Positions 1 to 10,924 of a stretch of 64,000 bases of DNA are shown here, piece by piece. Origin of the DNA: Serpula lacrymans var. lacrymans S7.9 (lineage: Eukaryota > Basidiomycota > Agaricomycetes > Boletales > Serpulaceae); the NCBI RefSeq assembly GCF_000218685.1, contig NW_006763291.1:2884308-2948307 (forward strand), written 5' to 3'. The notes beneath the pieces are model-generated. The model was not told the DNA's origin and did not search any database. It saw only the letters and a program-made list of their open reading frames with translations. Made by a program: the position numbers and the translations under genes. Positions within the stretch are counted from its first letter, which is position 1, and each line of letters begins with the position of its first letter.

Positions 1-191
1 GCTGGCTGGGAGCGATACCCAGTCTCTGATCTGTGATATAAAATGGTAGTGATGGTTAAGAAAGCCTGTGAGGGCTATGAGAAGTAGAACGGCAAACAAT
101 ACCTCTAGCCCTAGAGCTAGAGGCGTAATGGGAAAAGTGTTCGAGAACCAAGACATAACGAAGATAAGAAAATAATAAAATGGTCCTTACA
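1..191 (-). repeat. 3' LTR of the gypsy element (partial, cut by window edge)
   Basis: Identical to 7337-7527. On the minus strand it begins with TGTAAGGACC at position 191, directly after a purine tract. The rest lies outside the window. Confidence 0.92.
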
Positions 192-212
192 TTACCCCCC
201 CCTTTTATATTC
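192..212 (-). other. Polypurine tract of the gypsy element
   Basis: The plus strand reads TTACCCCCCCCTTTTAT directly after the LTR edge. On the element's coding strand this is a run of A and G ending just before the LTR, the usual position of the plus-strand primer of an LTR retrotransposon. Confidence 0.75.
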
Positions 213-3003
213 TTGTCCCAAGAATCTTAACGCCGCAGTCCGTGAAGCGGTTTGTGATCCAGTCGAATAGGCGGGGTTTTTCGGTTGTAGTGGTGAAATT
301 TTCGTAAGGGCGGAATTGTAAAGCAGCAGCGGCAATTACGCGCGGGGTGGCAGGGTGTTTGCGATGAAAGGTGGCGATAAGCGAGGGGGAATTTTTCAAG
401 TGGTGATCGGGTTCCCACGTCCTTTCCGTGATCGGGTATCCCTTCCAATGGACGAAATAATCAAGCTTGGCCCCTTTGAGTTTAGTGGGTCGAGAAGCGA
501 TGATTTCTTCGGCTTCGTATTTGACTGCGCCATCGACTTGGATCGGCGGAGGTTTTGAGGTACGAGGTTGATTAGGGAACTCCGGTGTGTGATACGGTGA
601 TAAGAGGATTTCGTTGAATACGGGATGGATCGCCTTCCAGGATCTAGGGACGTCAAGGAGATAAGCGGATGGGCCGACTTTAGCTTTTACTGTAAACGGG
701 CCAAACCGCTTATCATCTAGCTTCTTCATCGGCCGATCGGTGGAAATATGAGTACCTTCTAACCACACTTTATCCCCTTTGTGATATTCTCGTGCTTCTG
801 TGCGTTTTCGGTCATAGTACTTTTTGAGATTTTGATTAGCAAGCAATAATGATTGCCGAGTTTGTTCGTGTAATTTTGTCATAGAGGTTGCGAAATCTTC
901 GGCAGCTTGCGAGCGCCCGGAAGGCCTCTGACCGGTCCCTTTACGAGGGTGAGAACCATAATTTACGAAGAAGGGGGTCTGATTGGTCGCAGAGTGAAGA
1001 TGATTGTTGTATGTAAATTTGGCAATGGCTAGCCAATCAGCCCAGTCATCTTGTCGGTGATTAATGAATGTGCGCAGGTAGTGTTCCAGGTCTTGATTGA
1101 TTTGTTTGGATTGCCCATCAGTTTGGGGGTGGTAACCTGTTGACAGACCGGGTTCAATCCCAAGGGTTTGATAGAAATCCTTGGTGAAGTTCGACATGAA
1201 TTGAGGTCCCCTATCTGATATGATCTTTTCCGGGATACCGTGTAGTCGTATAACTGAATCTCGCAGTTGTTTGGCGTAGCCTAATGAATCAAGAGTGACG
1301 TGTGTTGGTACAAAGTGAGCCATTTTAGAGAATCTGTCAACAAAAACTTGGATAGCGTTGTATCCGTTTGACTCAGGTAATGCTCCGATAAGATCCGTCG
1401 TGATTATCTGCCAAGGACAATCAGGGATCGGATTTGGATGGAGGGGAGCATGCGGCTTCTGGCGATGCGACTTTGTTCTCTGACATATCTCGCATCCTGC
1501 GACATATTTCCTGATATCTCTCCTGAGGCTAGGCCACCAGAAGGATTGGTTTACTCCTTCGTACGTCTTCCTTTCGCCTGGATGTCCACTGAGGCTGGTG
1601 TCGTGTTCTTCTTCGATAATACGTGCCCTCAACTTTGGGTCCTTGGGTACGTAGATGTTGTTTTTGAATGACCCTAATGTCAATTCGTCTTCTTTCTTGT
1701 TTCCTATCCAGATGATTCCATCTCGTTTCTTCCAAATCTTTGGATCGTCTTTTAACTTCTTTACCACGTAATCATCTAGATTGTGCTGCGAAGCTAGCAG
1801 CTCGTCCAGGTAGTGTTCTTCTAACACGTCCTCCATAGTATAAATGTTTGCTTCCGCGAGCTGAGGTAGAAGGACCTGTCCTTCATTGTCTCTCTCGCCT
1901 CTCGGATGGTCTACTCTTCGACTAAGTAGGTCCGCCTTTGTGTTTGCTGAGCCTTTTACATGCTCTAATTTGAAATCGTATCCGGCTAGCGTGTCCATCC
2001 ACCTAGCCTGTCGTCTGTTTACTTTCTGGGGGTCTCTGAAGTAGGTGAGGTTCTGATGGTCGGTGAATATGGTGAACTGGTGTTTAGCTCCCATGAGGAG
2101 ATGTCTCCATTCTTCTAACACATGCATTACCGCTAACATTTCTTTATCCCAGATAGCGTAATTTCTCTCTGCAGGGTTCATCAACTTTGACAGGAATGCG
2201 ACCGGTCTCCATTTCCCTTCTTGCTGCTGGGATAACACCGCTCCTGTGGCGTAGTTGGAGGCGTCACATTCAACTTTGAACGGATCTTTGTCGTTAGGGA
2301 TTGCGAGTGTGGGCGAAGTGGTGATTGTCTTTTTGAGAATGTCAAATGCTTGTTGTTGGCCTTCAGCCCATTCCCAGTCTACCTTTCTGGTGAGAATCGT
2401 CAGCGGTTTGGCAATTTTTCCATAGTCTCTGATAAACCGTCTGTAAAAGTTCGAAAATCCTAGGAACGACTGTAACTCTTTCTTTGTGCGTGGTATCGGC
2501 CATTCTGCGACTGCTTGTACCTTCAGCGGGTCCATGCAAATTGTATTGTGGGAGATGTTCATTCCTAGATATTCGACCTCTTTCTTTTCGAACTCACATT
2601 TCTCTGGCTTGAGATATAACTGATTGTCTGCAAGTATCTGAAGAACCTTGGATACGATCTTCCTATGTTCTTCTAATGAATTGGTGAATATCATGATGTT
2701 GTCGAGGTATACGATAACAGATCCTTTATTGATTAGGTCTCGGAGAAGTCGGTCCATCATTGTCTGAAAGGTGGCTGGGGAGTTTGTAAGTCCGAAGAAC
2801 ATAACCAGAGGTTCAAATAGTCCTCTGTTAGTTCTGAAGGTGGCTTTGTGCTCATCTCCTTCCTTGATTCGAACATTGTTATATCCCCAGCGGACATCCA
2901 GCTTGGTGAAGAATCTAGCACCTTTGAGCCGGTTTATCAATTCTGAAATGAGGGGTAACGTGTATCGGTTTGTGATCGTAAGGGCGTTAAGTTTCCGATA
3001 GAA
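205..3003 (-). pseudogene. Gypsy Pol: RT (C-terminal part), RNase H, integrase, chromodomain; catalytically damaged
   Basis: This open frame (about 930 codons) starts inside the RT fingers at YRKLN and reads through the palm, with motif YLDN instead of the expected YLDD. RNase H follows (motifs CDAS, KEMLAV, TDHQNL), then the HHCC zinc domain of integrase (H-x7-H and CEIC) and the integrase core (TTDLIG, SDRGPQF). The third acidic residue of the core is replaced: DGQSK stands where chromoviruses have DGQTE. A chromodomain with WKGY and TWEP motifs closes the protein. The first part of the open frame, 3004-3063, belongs to the inverted segment and is not Pol. The frame is long and unbroken, so loss of activity rests on the two point changes and on the missing N-terminus, which lies on the other strand. 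Confidence 0.93.
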
Positions 3004-3079
3004 CCCCCTCGTCGGAATGACAGTGAAGAAAGACGAGCCCTCAGATGACGGGCGGCAGAACATAAAACAGCTCTTCTAT

Positions 3080-3987
3080 TACTATCCGACGGAATCTCCC
3101 CACGCATCTACCATCTCCAGAACTACGTCGAAACTCCCCAACTCGCGTTCTTACCAGAACAGGACGGGAGAGAAATCCATTACCTACTTCCCTGTGGAAT
3201 CATCATCCACTGACGACCTTACTCCGCACCATACCTAGAATTCCTTACACCCTATCTGGAGCCATCCAGAATTGATGTATACGTTACCGCGTCATTCAAT
3301 CCTACCCCTCTTGAACTTCTTTTTACAAGAATTGGAATTTACGAAACCGATCTCATCAAGTTCTATCGGGAAATACCATTCTTCTTTGACGTTCCCCTCA
3401 CTCCCGAACAGAACGACGCCTTCAACCCACGGGACTATCTTAAAACAGGAGTCCATGTATTAGTTGTCACCCCTTTCTGCTGCGATGCAATACGAAGGAT
3501 AGTAGCCTGCATCTCACAATTTCGCAGACTAGTGTTTAAAATCGGACACGAGATCCTCGAAGGAAGAGATTGGGAAAGAGAACAAAGACAGATCAGGAAC
3601 GTCTGCCAATTGTTCAGAGAATACCAAAACTACGCAAAGGAAGTTTTTGATTTAGTCATCCGCCACCCCACAGATCGTTTCATCGTTACCAAAATCAACA
3701 CCGAGTTCTGGGGAGTGTTTATTCGAGATAACAACAGAGTCTACTCGCAGTACAAACCAGGGTACCATCTGACTAGAGGAAATTTCTCTTATATCCCTCC
3801 CATCTCCTTGTTGATCCAAGGAAACGTTCTTATTGAAAGGACCCCCTCACCAGACGAAGCAACCTCGAACCTGGACAGTAACTCTACCACTAGCTCACAG
3901 GTAGAAAGAGATTTGGAAGAAGAAGAGAATATTTTTGGGTTTACTTCTAACAATTGGAGTGACGAGTTTGATTACAACTCAAATTAA
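3080..3987 (+). pseudogene. ORF upstream of gag, one in-frame stop
   Basis: A reading frame of about 300 codons ends at TAA 3985-3987 and carries one TGA near 3202. From 3532 on it is open (151 codons). The product is hydrophilic, has no membrane segment, and ends in a Ser/Thr and Glu-rich tail (SSQVERDLEEEEN). I recognise no domain. The gag frame starts 25 bases later in another frame, so this may be a pre-gag protein of this retrotransposon lineage. That role is inferred from position only. Confidence 0.55.
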
Positions 3988-4012
3988 ATAAACCTCGTTT
4001 CCATCTTCAAAA

Positions 4013-5053
4013 GTGTTTTCCGAATACCAAAACCCAAAGCCATCCATAGAACCGGAAACTCCGCCCAGACAAACCCTACCCCTACCACCTACACGCCCAC
4101 CTCCACCTCCAATTCCTCCAAAACCCTCATCCATGTCTAATCCCACGCAGTTACACGGCAAAGTAACTCTCGCATCAGAACCCTTTGAATTCAAAGGAAA
4201 AAAGGAACGATTCATAGCATGGCGCCAAGCACTACAGTTATACTTAACCGCCTATGCATCCTACTTTCCAGACGAGAAGACGAAGCTCATCTACCTCCTG
4301 TCCAAAATCAGCGACCAAGGAACGTCAACAGTAAAAGCTTGGAAAGAGAACGTGCTTACCAAAGCTCTCGACACAACTACCCCCGTATGGCCAACTCTCT
4401 CGACCATCCTAACCGATCTAGCCCAAGTGTTCGGGAATCCAAACGAAAAATCGCAGGCGGTAAACGAGATTGAAATATACAAACAGGAGAATAAGCATTG
4501 CGACGAATTCTTTAGCCACTTCACAACGCTCATGGACAAGGCCGGATATGACACTACTACTCACTTCGACGTGATCAATTGCATTCTCAAAAAGAATCTT
4601 CACTCTTGAATCTGTGATTTCGTCATCATCCAGAAAGACCTACCGAAAACATTTGCTGAGTGGAAAACGCAAGCCTACGCATGGGAGGCAAGGAGAGAAG
4701 AGTTCCAGTTAGACGAAAGACGAAAGAGAGAAGTCACACAGCCGTCGCGACCTATCTACAGACAACAGATGTATACGCACCAGCATGTGCAACAGCCGCA
4801 GCCACAGCAGATGGCGAAAACCCAGACGAATCAGTATGCAAGAAGGTTTGAGGATCAACCTCAGAGAGGTGTATTCCCCGGACAAGGCGTACCTATGGAT
4901 ACAGACCGACAGAGTCGGTTCAGATTATGTTACGGATGTGGCCAGCCGGGTCATATCACAAGGAACTGCCCTCTGAAGAAAGTTGCAGCTAGAGAAGCAA
5001 CCACAACCCAGGAGGAGACGAAGACGAAGGATTTTCTCGAAGGTCAGGAGTAA
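4013..5053 (+). pseudogene. gag: Gag with CCHC zinc knuckle, interrupted by one stop
   Basis: A proline-rich N-terminus (residues 5-40) leads into a Retrotrans_gag-type capsid region, with features such as FKGKKERFIAWRQAL and YLLSKI. The frame is cut by TGA at 4607-4609 but continues in the same frame through AEWK to a glutamine-rich stretch. It then reaches a CCHC knuckle, CYGCGQPGHITRNC, at about 4927-4968, and ends at 5053. The Met at 4133 is an alternative start after the proline tract. The single stop makes this copy a pseudogene unless it is read through. Confidence 0.82.
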
Positions 5054-5172
5054 GCACGGACTCTCTGACCAGTAAGCACGGTTCGGAAAATGTATTTGTA
5101 ACTGATAAATCAAAACATGTTTCCCAAAACCTACGTGCCGAGAAATACACTAAGCCACATGCAGCAGAATGG

Positions 5173-6171
5173 TTGGCTCAACGAATTAAAGACCAGAAAG
5201 AAGAAAGAGCCAAAGCATTAGTTCGGAACTGGGCCTCACCCCAGTGTTATCCACATATCACGACGGATACAATCAATTTGCTCAAGCAACACGATGAAGA
5301 TTACATCGTAGAGCAGTTGAATGTGATCAAAGATTTCGCATCCCTTCCCCCATCTCATCAACGTAAACTCTCGTTACAATGTCAATTATCCACCATCGAC
5401 GATCATCAGATGCATGTCATACCAGTTCTGATAGATTCGGGATGCACAGACTCCATCATTGACAAAGCCTTTGTTCGGCAACACAACATTTCCACGAAAC
5501 CACTTCCAACTCGTGTTATTGTTTCAAATGCAGATGGAACCAAAAATTGCACTGGACCTCTAACAGAATATGTGACACTTCGCCTAACTGTGGCGGGTCG
5601 CACAGAACTGATGGACTTCCTGGTTACTAGACAAAGGGAGACCAGAATTTTATTAGGACACGACTGGCTACGACGCACGAATCCCAACATCAACTGGCAA
5701 ACTAACACCATCACATACCCTTCTGATGATACGGAGTATCACCCTGAAGACGGAGATAGAGTCATCGCTGTAGACCTACAGAGCAGGATTGACAAAATTT
5801 CCGTTGAAAGCAACGTATCTCAGACCAAAAGTCAGCAGATTGCGGAAGAATCAGAACGAGCAAAGTCAACACTCACGTTCAGAGACGTCGTTCCCCCGTT
5901 CTATTATCATTTTGAACCAGTATTCACAAAAGCGTCATTTGACAAACTACCCCCACGACGATTCTGGGACCACGCAATTGAACTTCTGCCGGAAGCCAAA
6001 GGTCTAGACTGTAAAACGTATCCACTTAACCGCGACGAACAAATTCATCTTGACGAATTCTTGAAAGAAAACCTGGAGACAGGGAGGATTAGAGTGTCAA
6101 AATCCCCTTACGCATCCCCGTTCTTCTTTATCAAGAAAAAAGACGGATCTCTCAGACCAGTACAAGACTAG
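5173..6171 (+). pseudogene. Gypsy protease and N-terminal RT, cut by the inversion
   Basis: The frame differs from gag, so Pol was probably made by a frameshift or separately. The aspartic protease motif is LIDSGCTDSIID at about residues 87-98, followed by ILLGHDWL. A linker leads to the RT start, with the YPLNRDE and FFFIKKKDGSLRPVQD motifs at its end. The next codon after VQD is at the inversion breakpoint, where the frame meets TAG. The missing continuation is on the minus strand from about 3000 downwards. Confidence 0.9.
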
Positions 6172-6595
6172 AATTCTCTGTTTGTAGACTTCGATCGGTA
6201 GGTGCTCTAGGTGTATCAAATTGAACCTGAACAATTCTCTGGATGCTTGATCGGATTCCCAAAAGCAGGTTTGAGCAGCTGCGGATGCGTCCACGAGTAA
6301 GCGCGATGTATTGGTGAAGTTGGGAGATTTCAAATGCTAGATCGTCGACGGCTAGAACTAGTCCTTCTAGTTCAGAGATGGGGGAAGAGGCGGCTGATGA
6401 GTCTTCATAGTACTCAGTTTCTGTGTCGCTGTGGGCAGGCTGGGGGTCCGTGGCAGCGTTGACAGGTACTGCAATGTGGAGGTCTCTGTTGTTGAGGGCG
6501 CGGTGGAATTCCTCGAGTGAACGGCGTTCTTCGTCCGTTACTAGGCTCTCTCTGATGTTCGACACTTTGACGATTGTAGAAGTGATCAAAGACAA
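6152..6595 (-). CDS. Short first ORF of the gypsy element (5' ORF), C-terminus altered by the inversion
   Basis: A 147-codon frame starts at ATG 6595 on the minus strand. It lies between the 5' LTR and the inverted segment, so in the native element it preceded gag. The product is soluble and helical-looking (EERRSLEEFHRAL, DLAFEISQLHQYIALT), with an acidic Ser-rich centre (DTETEYYEDSSAASS). The last residues (from about 6171 downward) come from the inverted DNA. I recognise no family. It could be a Gag-like or matrix-like protein, but this is inference from position. Confidence 0.5.
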   Translation of the reverse strand: MSLITSTIVKVSNIRESLVTDEERRSLEEFHRALNNRDLHIAVPVNAATDPQPAHSDTETEYYEDSSAASSPISELEGLVLAVDDLAFEISQLHQYIALTRGRIRSCSNLLLGIRSSIQRIVQVQFDTPRAPTDRSLQTENSSLVLV

Positions 6596-6829
6596 CGGCT
6601 AGGGTGAGGATTTGAGCAAGAACAAGTAAGAGTATTACTTCGAGGTGGGTAGGAATGTTGGAGAGGACAACTAGCTAGCTTAGCTAGAAGGCAAGTGGAT
6701 GTTTTGGATGGATGGGAGGACGGTGAATGACAGCACGTCCGAGGGATGAAGGAAAAGGTAGGTTAGGGCTATAATGGGTTCAAGCGAGATGGTGCGCTGT
6801 GAACGGATTGTAGAGTGAGTTTTCTATTT

Positions 6830-7527
6830 TGTGAGGCAACGATAAACTATAACAAAAACGAAACCTGTCTCCTTCTGCACTTGCAGGGAGTAAGGGGTTC
6901 GATGAGCTTGAGGTCGACAGATGCTAGTAAATATAGCGAGTAGAGGACTTTTGAGAGGTAAGCTTCAAAGGTTCTTGTTAAGGAGTAAAGCGGGTAAATT
7001 CAGTAATAGAAAACTAAGGAATCATACATGAATAAGTAAGGCTTTATATAGTGAACTGTTCGTTCCTCAGACCGAAAGGAGAATATATGAAAAGTGGTCT
7101 GAGGAATCAATTGACCAATAAGAAAAAGAGAGAACAACTGTTGTACAACTTTTAACTTGATTAATCAGCAGGTGAGAGACTTGTTCTAATAATAGAGGAT
7201 TGTCACGCGTGTTCAGGAACCGTATCCTCATAATGAGGTACGATCCTGAATAAAGTGTTATTAGTATAACCAGGCTTTACTGAGGCTTGGAGCTGGTTGG
7301 CGAGATGCCTACTACCAGTCCTTACTCCGTGTGCTGGCTGGCTGGGAGCGATACCCAGTCTCTGATCTGTGATATAAAATGGTAGTGATGGTTAAGAAAG
7401 CCTGTGAGGGCTATGAGAAGTAGAACGGCAAACAATACCTCTAGCCCTAGAGCTAGAGGCGTAATGGGAAAAGTGTTCGAGAACCAAGACATAACGAAGA
7501 TAAGAAAATAATAAAATGGTCCTTACA
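6830..7527 (-). repeat. 5' LTR of the gypsy element
   Basis: The right edge (7527) is fixed by comparison with the other LTR. The left edge at 6830 is my best guess: TGTGAGG there mirrors TGTAAGG at the other end and gives a 698 bp LTR bounded by TG/CA. A TATA-like box (TATATAAAG on the minus strand, about 7043-7053) lies inside, as expected for U3. I could not identify a tRNA-type primer site next to 6830, so the left edge is uncertain. Confidence 0.65.
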
Positions 7528-7621
7528 CTTTTTTGTCACCTCTTTGCTCCTTCTACTCGTCTTGCTTGCCCCTCCACCACACCTGATGTCACCACTCTAT
7601 CCGCTTCCATTGCTAATCCGT

Positions 7622-9360
7622 TGTCATGCACCAAAGTTGATTGGTAGCATGGACAGGTGTCAAGAATGAAGCGAATATTCAAAAAGACTTGCCTTTGTAC
7701 CACACAGGCACAGTGCCACGTGGAATAGTAATTAATATTGCCTTTTTTGAACTTGTGGCTGATCAGCACCACCTCTATTAGGCAATCCAGTCGCGTTCAC
7801 CTTTGCTTTTCCATTCGGTACTTTCCGCATTTCAGCATTTTGGCAAATTTTTGCGTCACCACTGGCTACACATTGCGCCCTCGGTTTTATCGCCCTCCCT
7901 TACTTTTTTTTTTTACTCAGTCCCACCATGGGACCCTTACTCTCTTTTTTATTCTCACCCAACACTGATGTCACCACTTTCTATCTATTTCTGTCGCCAA
8001 TCCGTCAACCACCATGTACTGCTGCTGATATCAGCAAAGCCCCGGCGGCCGGTCCAAGTTGGGCAAAAGGTCTATCTTCATGATGTCAATCTTCCATCAT
8101 ATACCATCAAAACATCGGTCGCTCGTCTTGCCTGGTTGGAGCGTGGGTGGGTAGTTTTTGAGCTGGAGAAGGTTCATCCCCTTGCGTCGCCCATGTACAT
8201 CGCCGTCCCATTCACTTGGGTACACTTATCTTTTGTCCATTGTCTCCGCTACAGCTACACCTACCACACACTGCCTGGGACTCACTTGTTCCAAATTGGA
8301 ACTACTCCTCTCCCTCCCTCGTTTGACCAGGTGGTCCAACATAACCAGTCCATTGGTAAGGCCATGGAACCGTCGGATTTGGACTAGGTGGTGGACCGGT
8401 GGCTTCAGTTTCTTTTTTTCAGCAGAATATTCATTTACAGTGCAATTATTTTTGATTTTTGAATCATTTTTATGGACACATATTTTTTTAGAATGCCTGA
8501 CTGACAATAAAGGAACTGTGTTGATACTGATATTTTTTTTGCCTTGCCCTTTTTTTACTGCATCTTCCCATGACATCATGATTTTCTTGCTCTCTTTCTG
8601 CTATTGGACTTTACTTTATGGCTGTACAAACCTGTAACATTACTTACACAGCATTCATTGTTCTATCCCTTTCTTTTCCTTATTTTGACAATCTTATCCT
8701 GTACTACCTACGCAGGATTTGTCAGCGTACTTTCCTTCCTTTATGTTCTTTCTCATTCTTTTTGCACAGCTATACTGTGCATAGCCTACCTTTCTTTCAC
8801 TATATAAACCCCTGTATTTTACCTTGTAAAAAAAACAAGAACTCCAATCCAGACTTCTTCTCTAATCTCAAGTTCACTACTCACTACTACTTGTGATCCA
8901 GTGTGGTCACAACACTTCCCACTGCTACCACTGTTAACTGCTGTCATCATCACTCGTTACTTTTCGAAAGTAATTGTTATCCCTTCCGATTAGAGTCCTT
9001 CTGAGCACTACAGTCTGTGCGTCAGGAGCCTGCTATCACTGGGAACTTTGTCACCTTGTCATATTGTCATTATAAAACCTACCTTGTGCTACAATTAGCA
9101 AGGTAGTGCTTATCTATACTCGTCACTAAGTCCCTATCTTCTATAAAATTCAACTATCCCTCCTCCTCAAAACCCACACTCATACATCTCTGGGTTTGAC
9201 TTTGAAGGATTATTATATGTACCACCCCACAAACAACCAGAGCACCCACTATTCTAGGAGGCTAAGCCCATAAACAAGTTCCGTGGAATCTGGGAGGATT
9301 GTGTGTTAGTTTGTTTTTTTGTGTGTGGTTTTCTAACATCAGTTCTCATCATCAACACCG
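7622..9360 (+). repeat. Repeat family arm A (long inverted repeat with 22472-24292)
   Basis: Long stretches are near-identical to the reverse complement of 22472-24292. The outer edge is TGTCATGC and the inner edge ends at CACCG. The arm holds a degenerate reading frame (about 8040-8390, with VARLAWLE-GWVVFELEKVHP) and, further on, a pyrimidine-rich stretch with TATATAA at about 8805, like an LTR promoter. I do not recognise the protein. A partial copy of its internal part also lies at 7534-7621, next to the gypsy insertion. It may be an LTR-derived or non-autonomous element. Confidence 0.8.
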
Positions 9361-9639
9361 ATGACTCATTTCCTTCACATACATTTCCATTCTCTTTGCA
9401 GTTGCATTACCTTGTATAGTACTTAGTCCTCAACAGACAAACCTCCCCTAGATAGGACCTAACTCCTATTGCCGATTCTATTTCCTATAAATATGCTTGT
9501 AACAGTAGTAGTATTTCTTCAATACAATTCTACACAGTTTATGCTTATGGAGCTAGACTCCTAAGATCAGACTTCTACTCAGAAGAAGATCAACTCTTGT
9601 TGGAGGAACTCTACTCAGAACTACATCCTTGAACTTGTC

Positions 9640-10922
9640 TTCGTATAAGTCTCTTTGAAACCTCGACGAACCCTCAGACTTTGTTAAGCACTTCATGTGT
9701 AACACCTCCTTGATGCAGGTCAAACTGCTTACTCCATTGCCTCTACCACTGGTGCCAATGTCTCTACCATCTCTTGACTTTGCTCCAAGGAGCGTTCTGA
9801 GCTCCAAAAGTCCGTTGGAGGTCATCCATCTAAGCTTTCTCCTGCTAATGTCTGCCATGCTATGTATCTCATTTCCACTTGCAAGGCAGAAAATGCTGTC
9901 CAGATCACCAAAGCTCTTACCAACATCATCAACTAACCTCTCTCCCCAAATACTGTCTGCCAGCACTTGAAAAAGACTGGCATGAAGGCTGCGGTCAAGC
10001 AGAAACACCCTCTTCTCTCTGCCAAGCATCGTAAGGCTAGGTTGGACTTTGCTCATGCTCACAAGGACTGGACTGTGGAGGATTGGAAGAAGGTTGTATG
10101 GTCTGATGAGACCAAAATCAATCGCCTGGGGTCAGATGGACGCAAGTGGGTGTGGAAAAAGCCAGGTGAGGGGCTCAGTGATAGATTGGTACAGGGAACT
10201 GTCAAGTTTGGAGGAGGTTCTATGATGATCTGGGGCCGTATGACTTGGGAGGAGTTGGGTATGCTGCTAGAATTGATGGTAGGATAGATGGGGACCTTTA
10301 CCTTCAGATTTTGAAGGATGAGCTGTTAAACACCCTGCAGTATTATGGTTTCAATTCTCTTGACATCATCTTTCAGCAAGACAATGACCTCAAGCATACC
10401 TGCAAAAAGGTCAAGGAGTGGCTAGATGATCAGGAACTTAGAACTATGGTGTAGCCTGCACAGTCTCCAGACTTTGATCCTATTGAACATAGATGGGGTT
10501 GTCTCAAAAGGAGGCTTGCAGAGTATGAACACCCTCCTAATGGGATGGAGGAGTTGTGGGAGAGGATTCAAGTGGAGTGGGAGAAGATAGCAGTTGCAGA
10601 GTGTCACAACTTAATTGAAGGCATGCCTAGGAGGATTCAAGCAGTGCTCAAGGCAAAAGGAGGCTATACCAAGTACTGATATTCCCTAGATATCTCCCTT
10701 GATACCAAAAGTGAAAAAACTGTTGCAATGGTATTGCTGTTTTGAAATGGACATATCTCCACAGCTGCTGGGCCAAATCACATGACCCAGGAACCATTTT
10801 GTAGCCAAGACCAAGTACTTTTGTCAACCTCACCAAAGTTAAGCGACATTCCCATGCCTGTTAGTGGTGTGCTTTGCATACCGTGTTTAGGCCAAATATT
10901 GCAACAGTTTTTGGTGTCACTG
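9640..10922 (+). pseudogene. Tc1/mariner-type transposase relic
   Basis: Read across several stops and one frameshift (near 10240), this codes for a Tc1-like DDE transposase. The order is an HTH-like region, KARLDFAHAHKDWT, then VWSDETKI (first D), GGGSMMIWG, then IFQQDNDLKH (second D), then SPDFDPIEHRWG (E). The frame ends at TAG/TGA near 10678. Stops fall at about 9773, 9934 and 10452. The right end looks like a Tc1 terminus: the reverse complement of 10903-10924 begins TACAGTGACACC. I did not find the matching left terminus. The copy is inactive. Confidence 0.82.
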
Positions 10923-10924
10923 TA

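Larger units (their letters stand above)
3004..6171 (+). other. Inverted internal segment of the gypsy element
   Basis: Everything recognisable in this stretch is coded on the plus strand, while both flanks are coded on the minus strand. Flipping it restores the order short 5' ORF, second ORF, gag, protease, RT, RNase H, integrase. Both junctions sit at a TA dinucleotide (CCGA-TA-GAAC on the left, AGAC-TA-GAAT on the right). Confidence 0.9.
1..7527 (-). mobile_element. Ty3/gypsy chromovirus LTR retrotransposon with inverted interior
   Basis: The first 191 bases of the window recur without a mismatch at 7337-7527, marking two LTRs in the same orientation. On the minus strand the LTR starts TGTAAGGACC at 7527 and at 191. 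Next to the left LTR lies a polypurine tract, and the left part codes for RT, RNase H, integrase and chromodomain on the minus strand. The middle (about 3001-6171) codes for gag, protease and the RT N-terminus on the plus strand. This part is inverted, because RT stops after a VQD motif at 6171 and resumes with YRKLN at about 3000 on the other strand. The left LTR runs off the window. The element is a defective copy: several stop codons, a broken YxDD motif and a broken integrase triad are visible. Confidence 0.93.

Noticed and set aside
6152..6595. The gypsy 5' ORF as a host gene
   Set aside because: It lies between the LTR and the inverted segment in element orientation, so it belongs to the retrotransposon.
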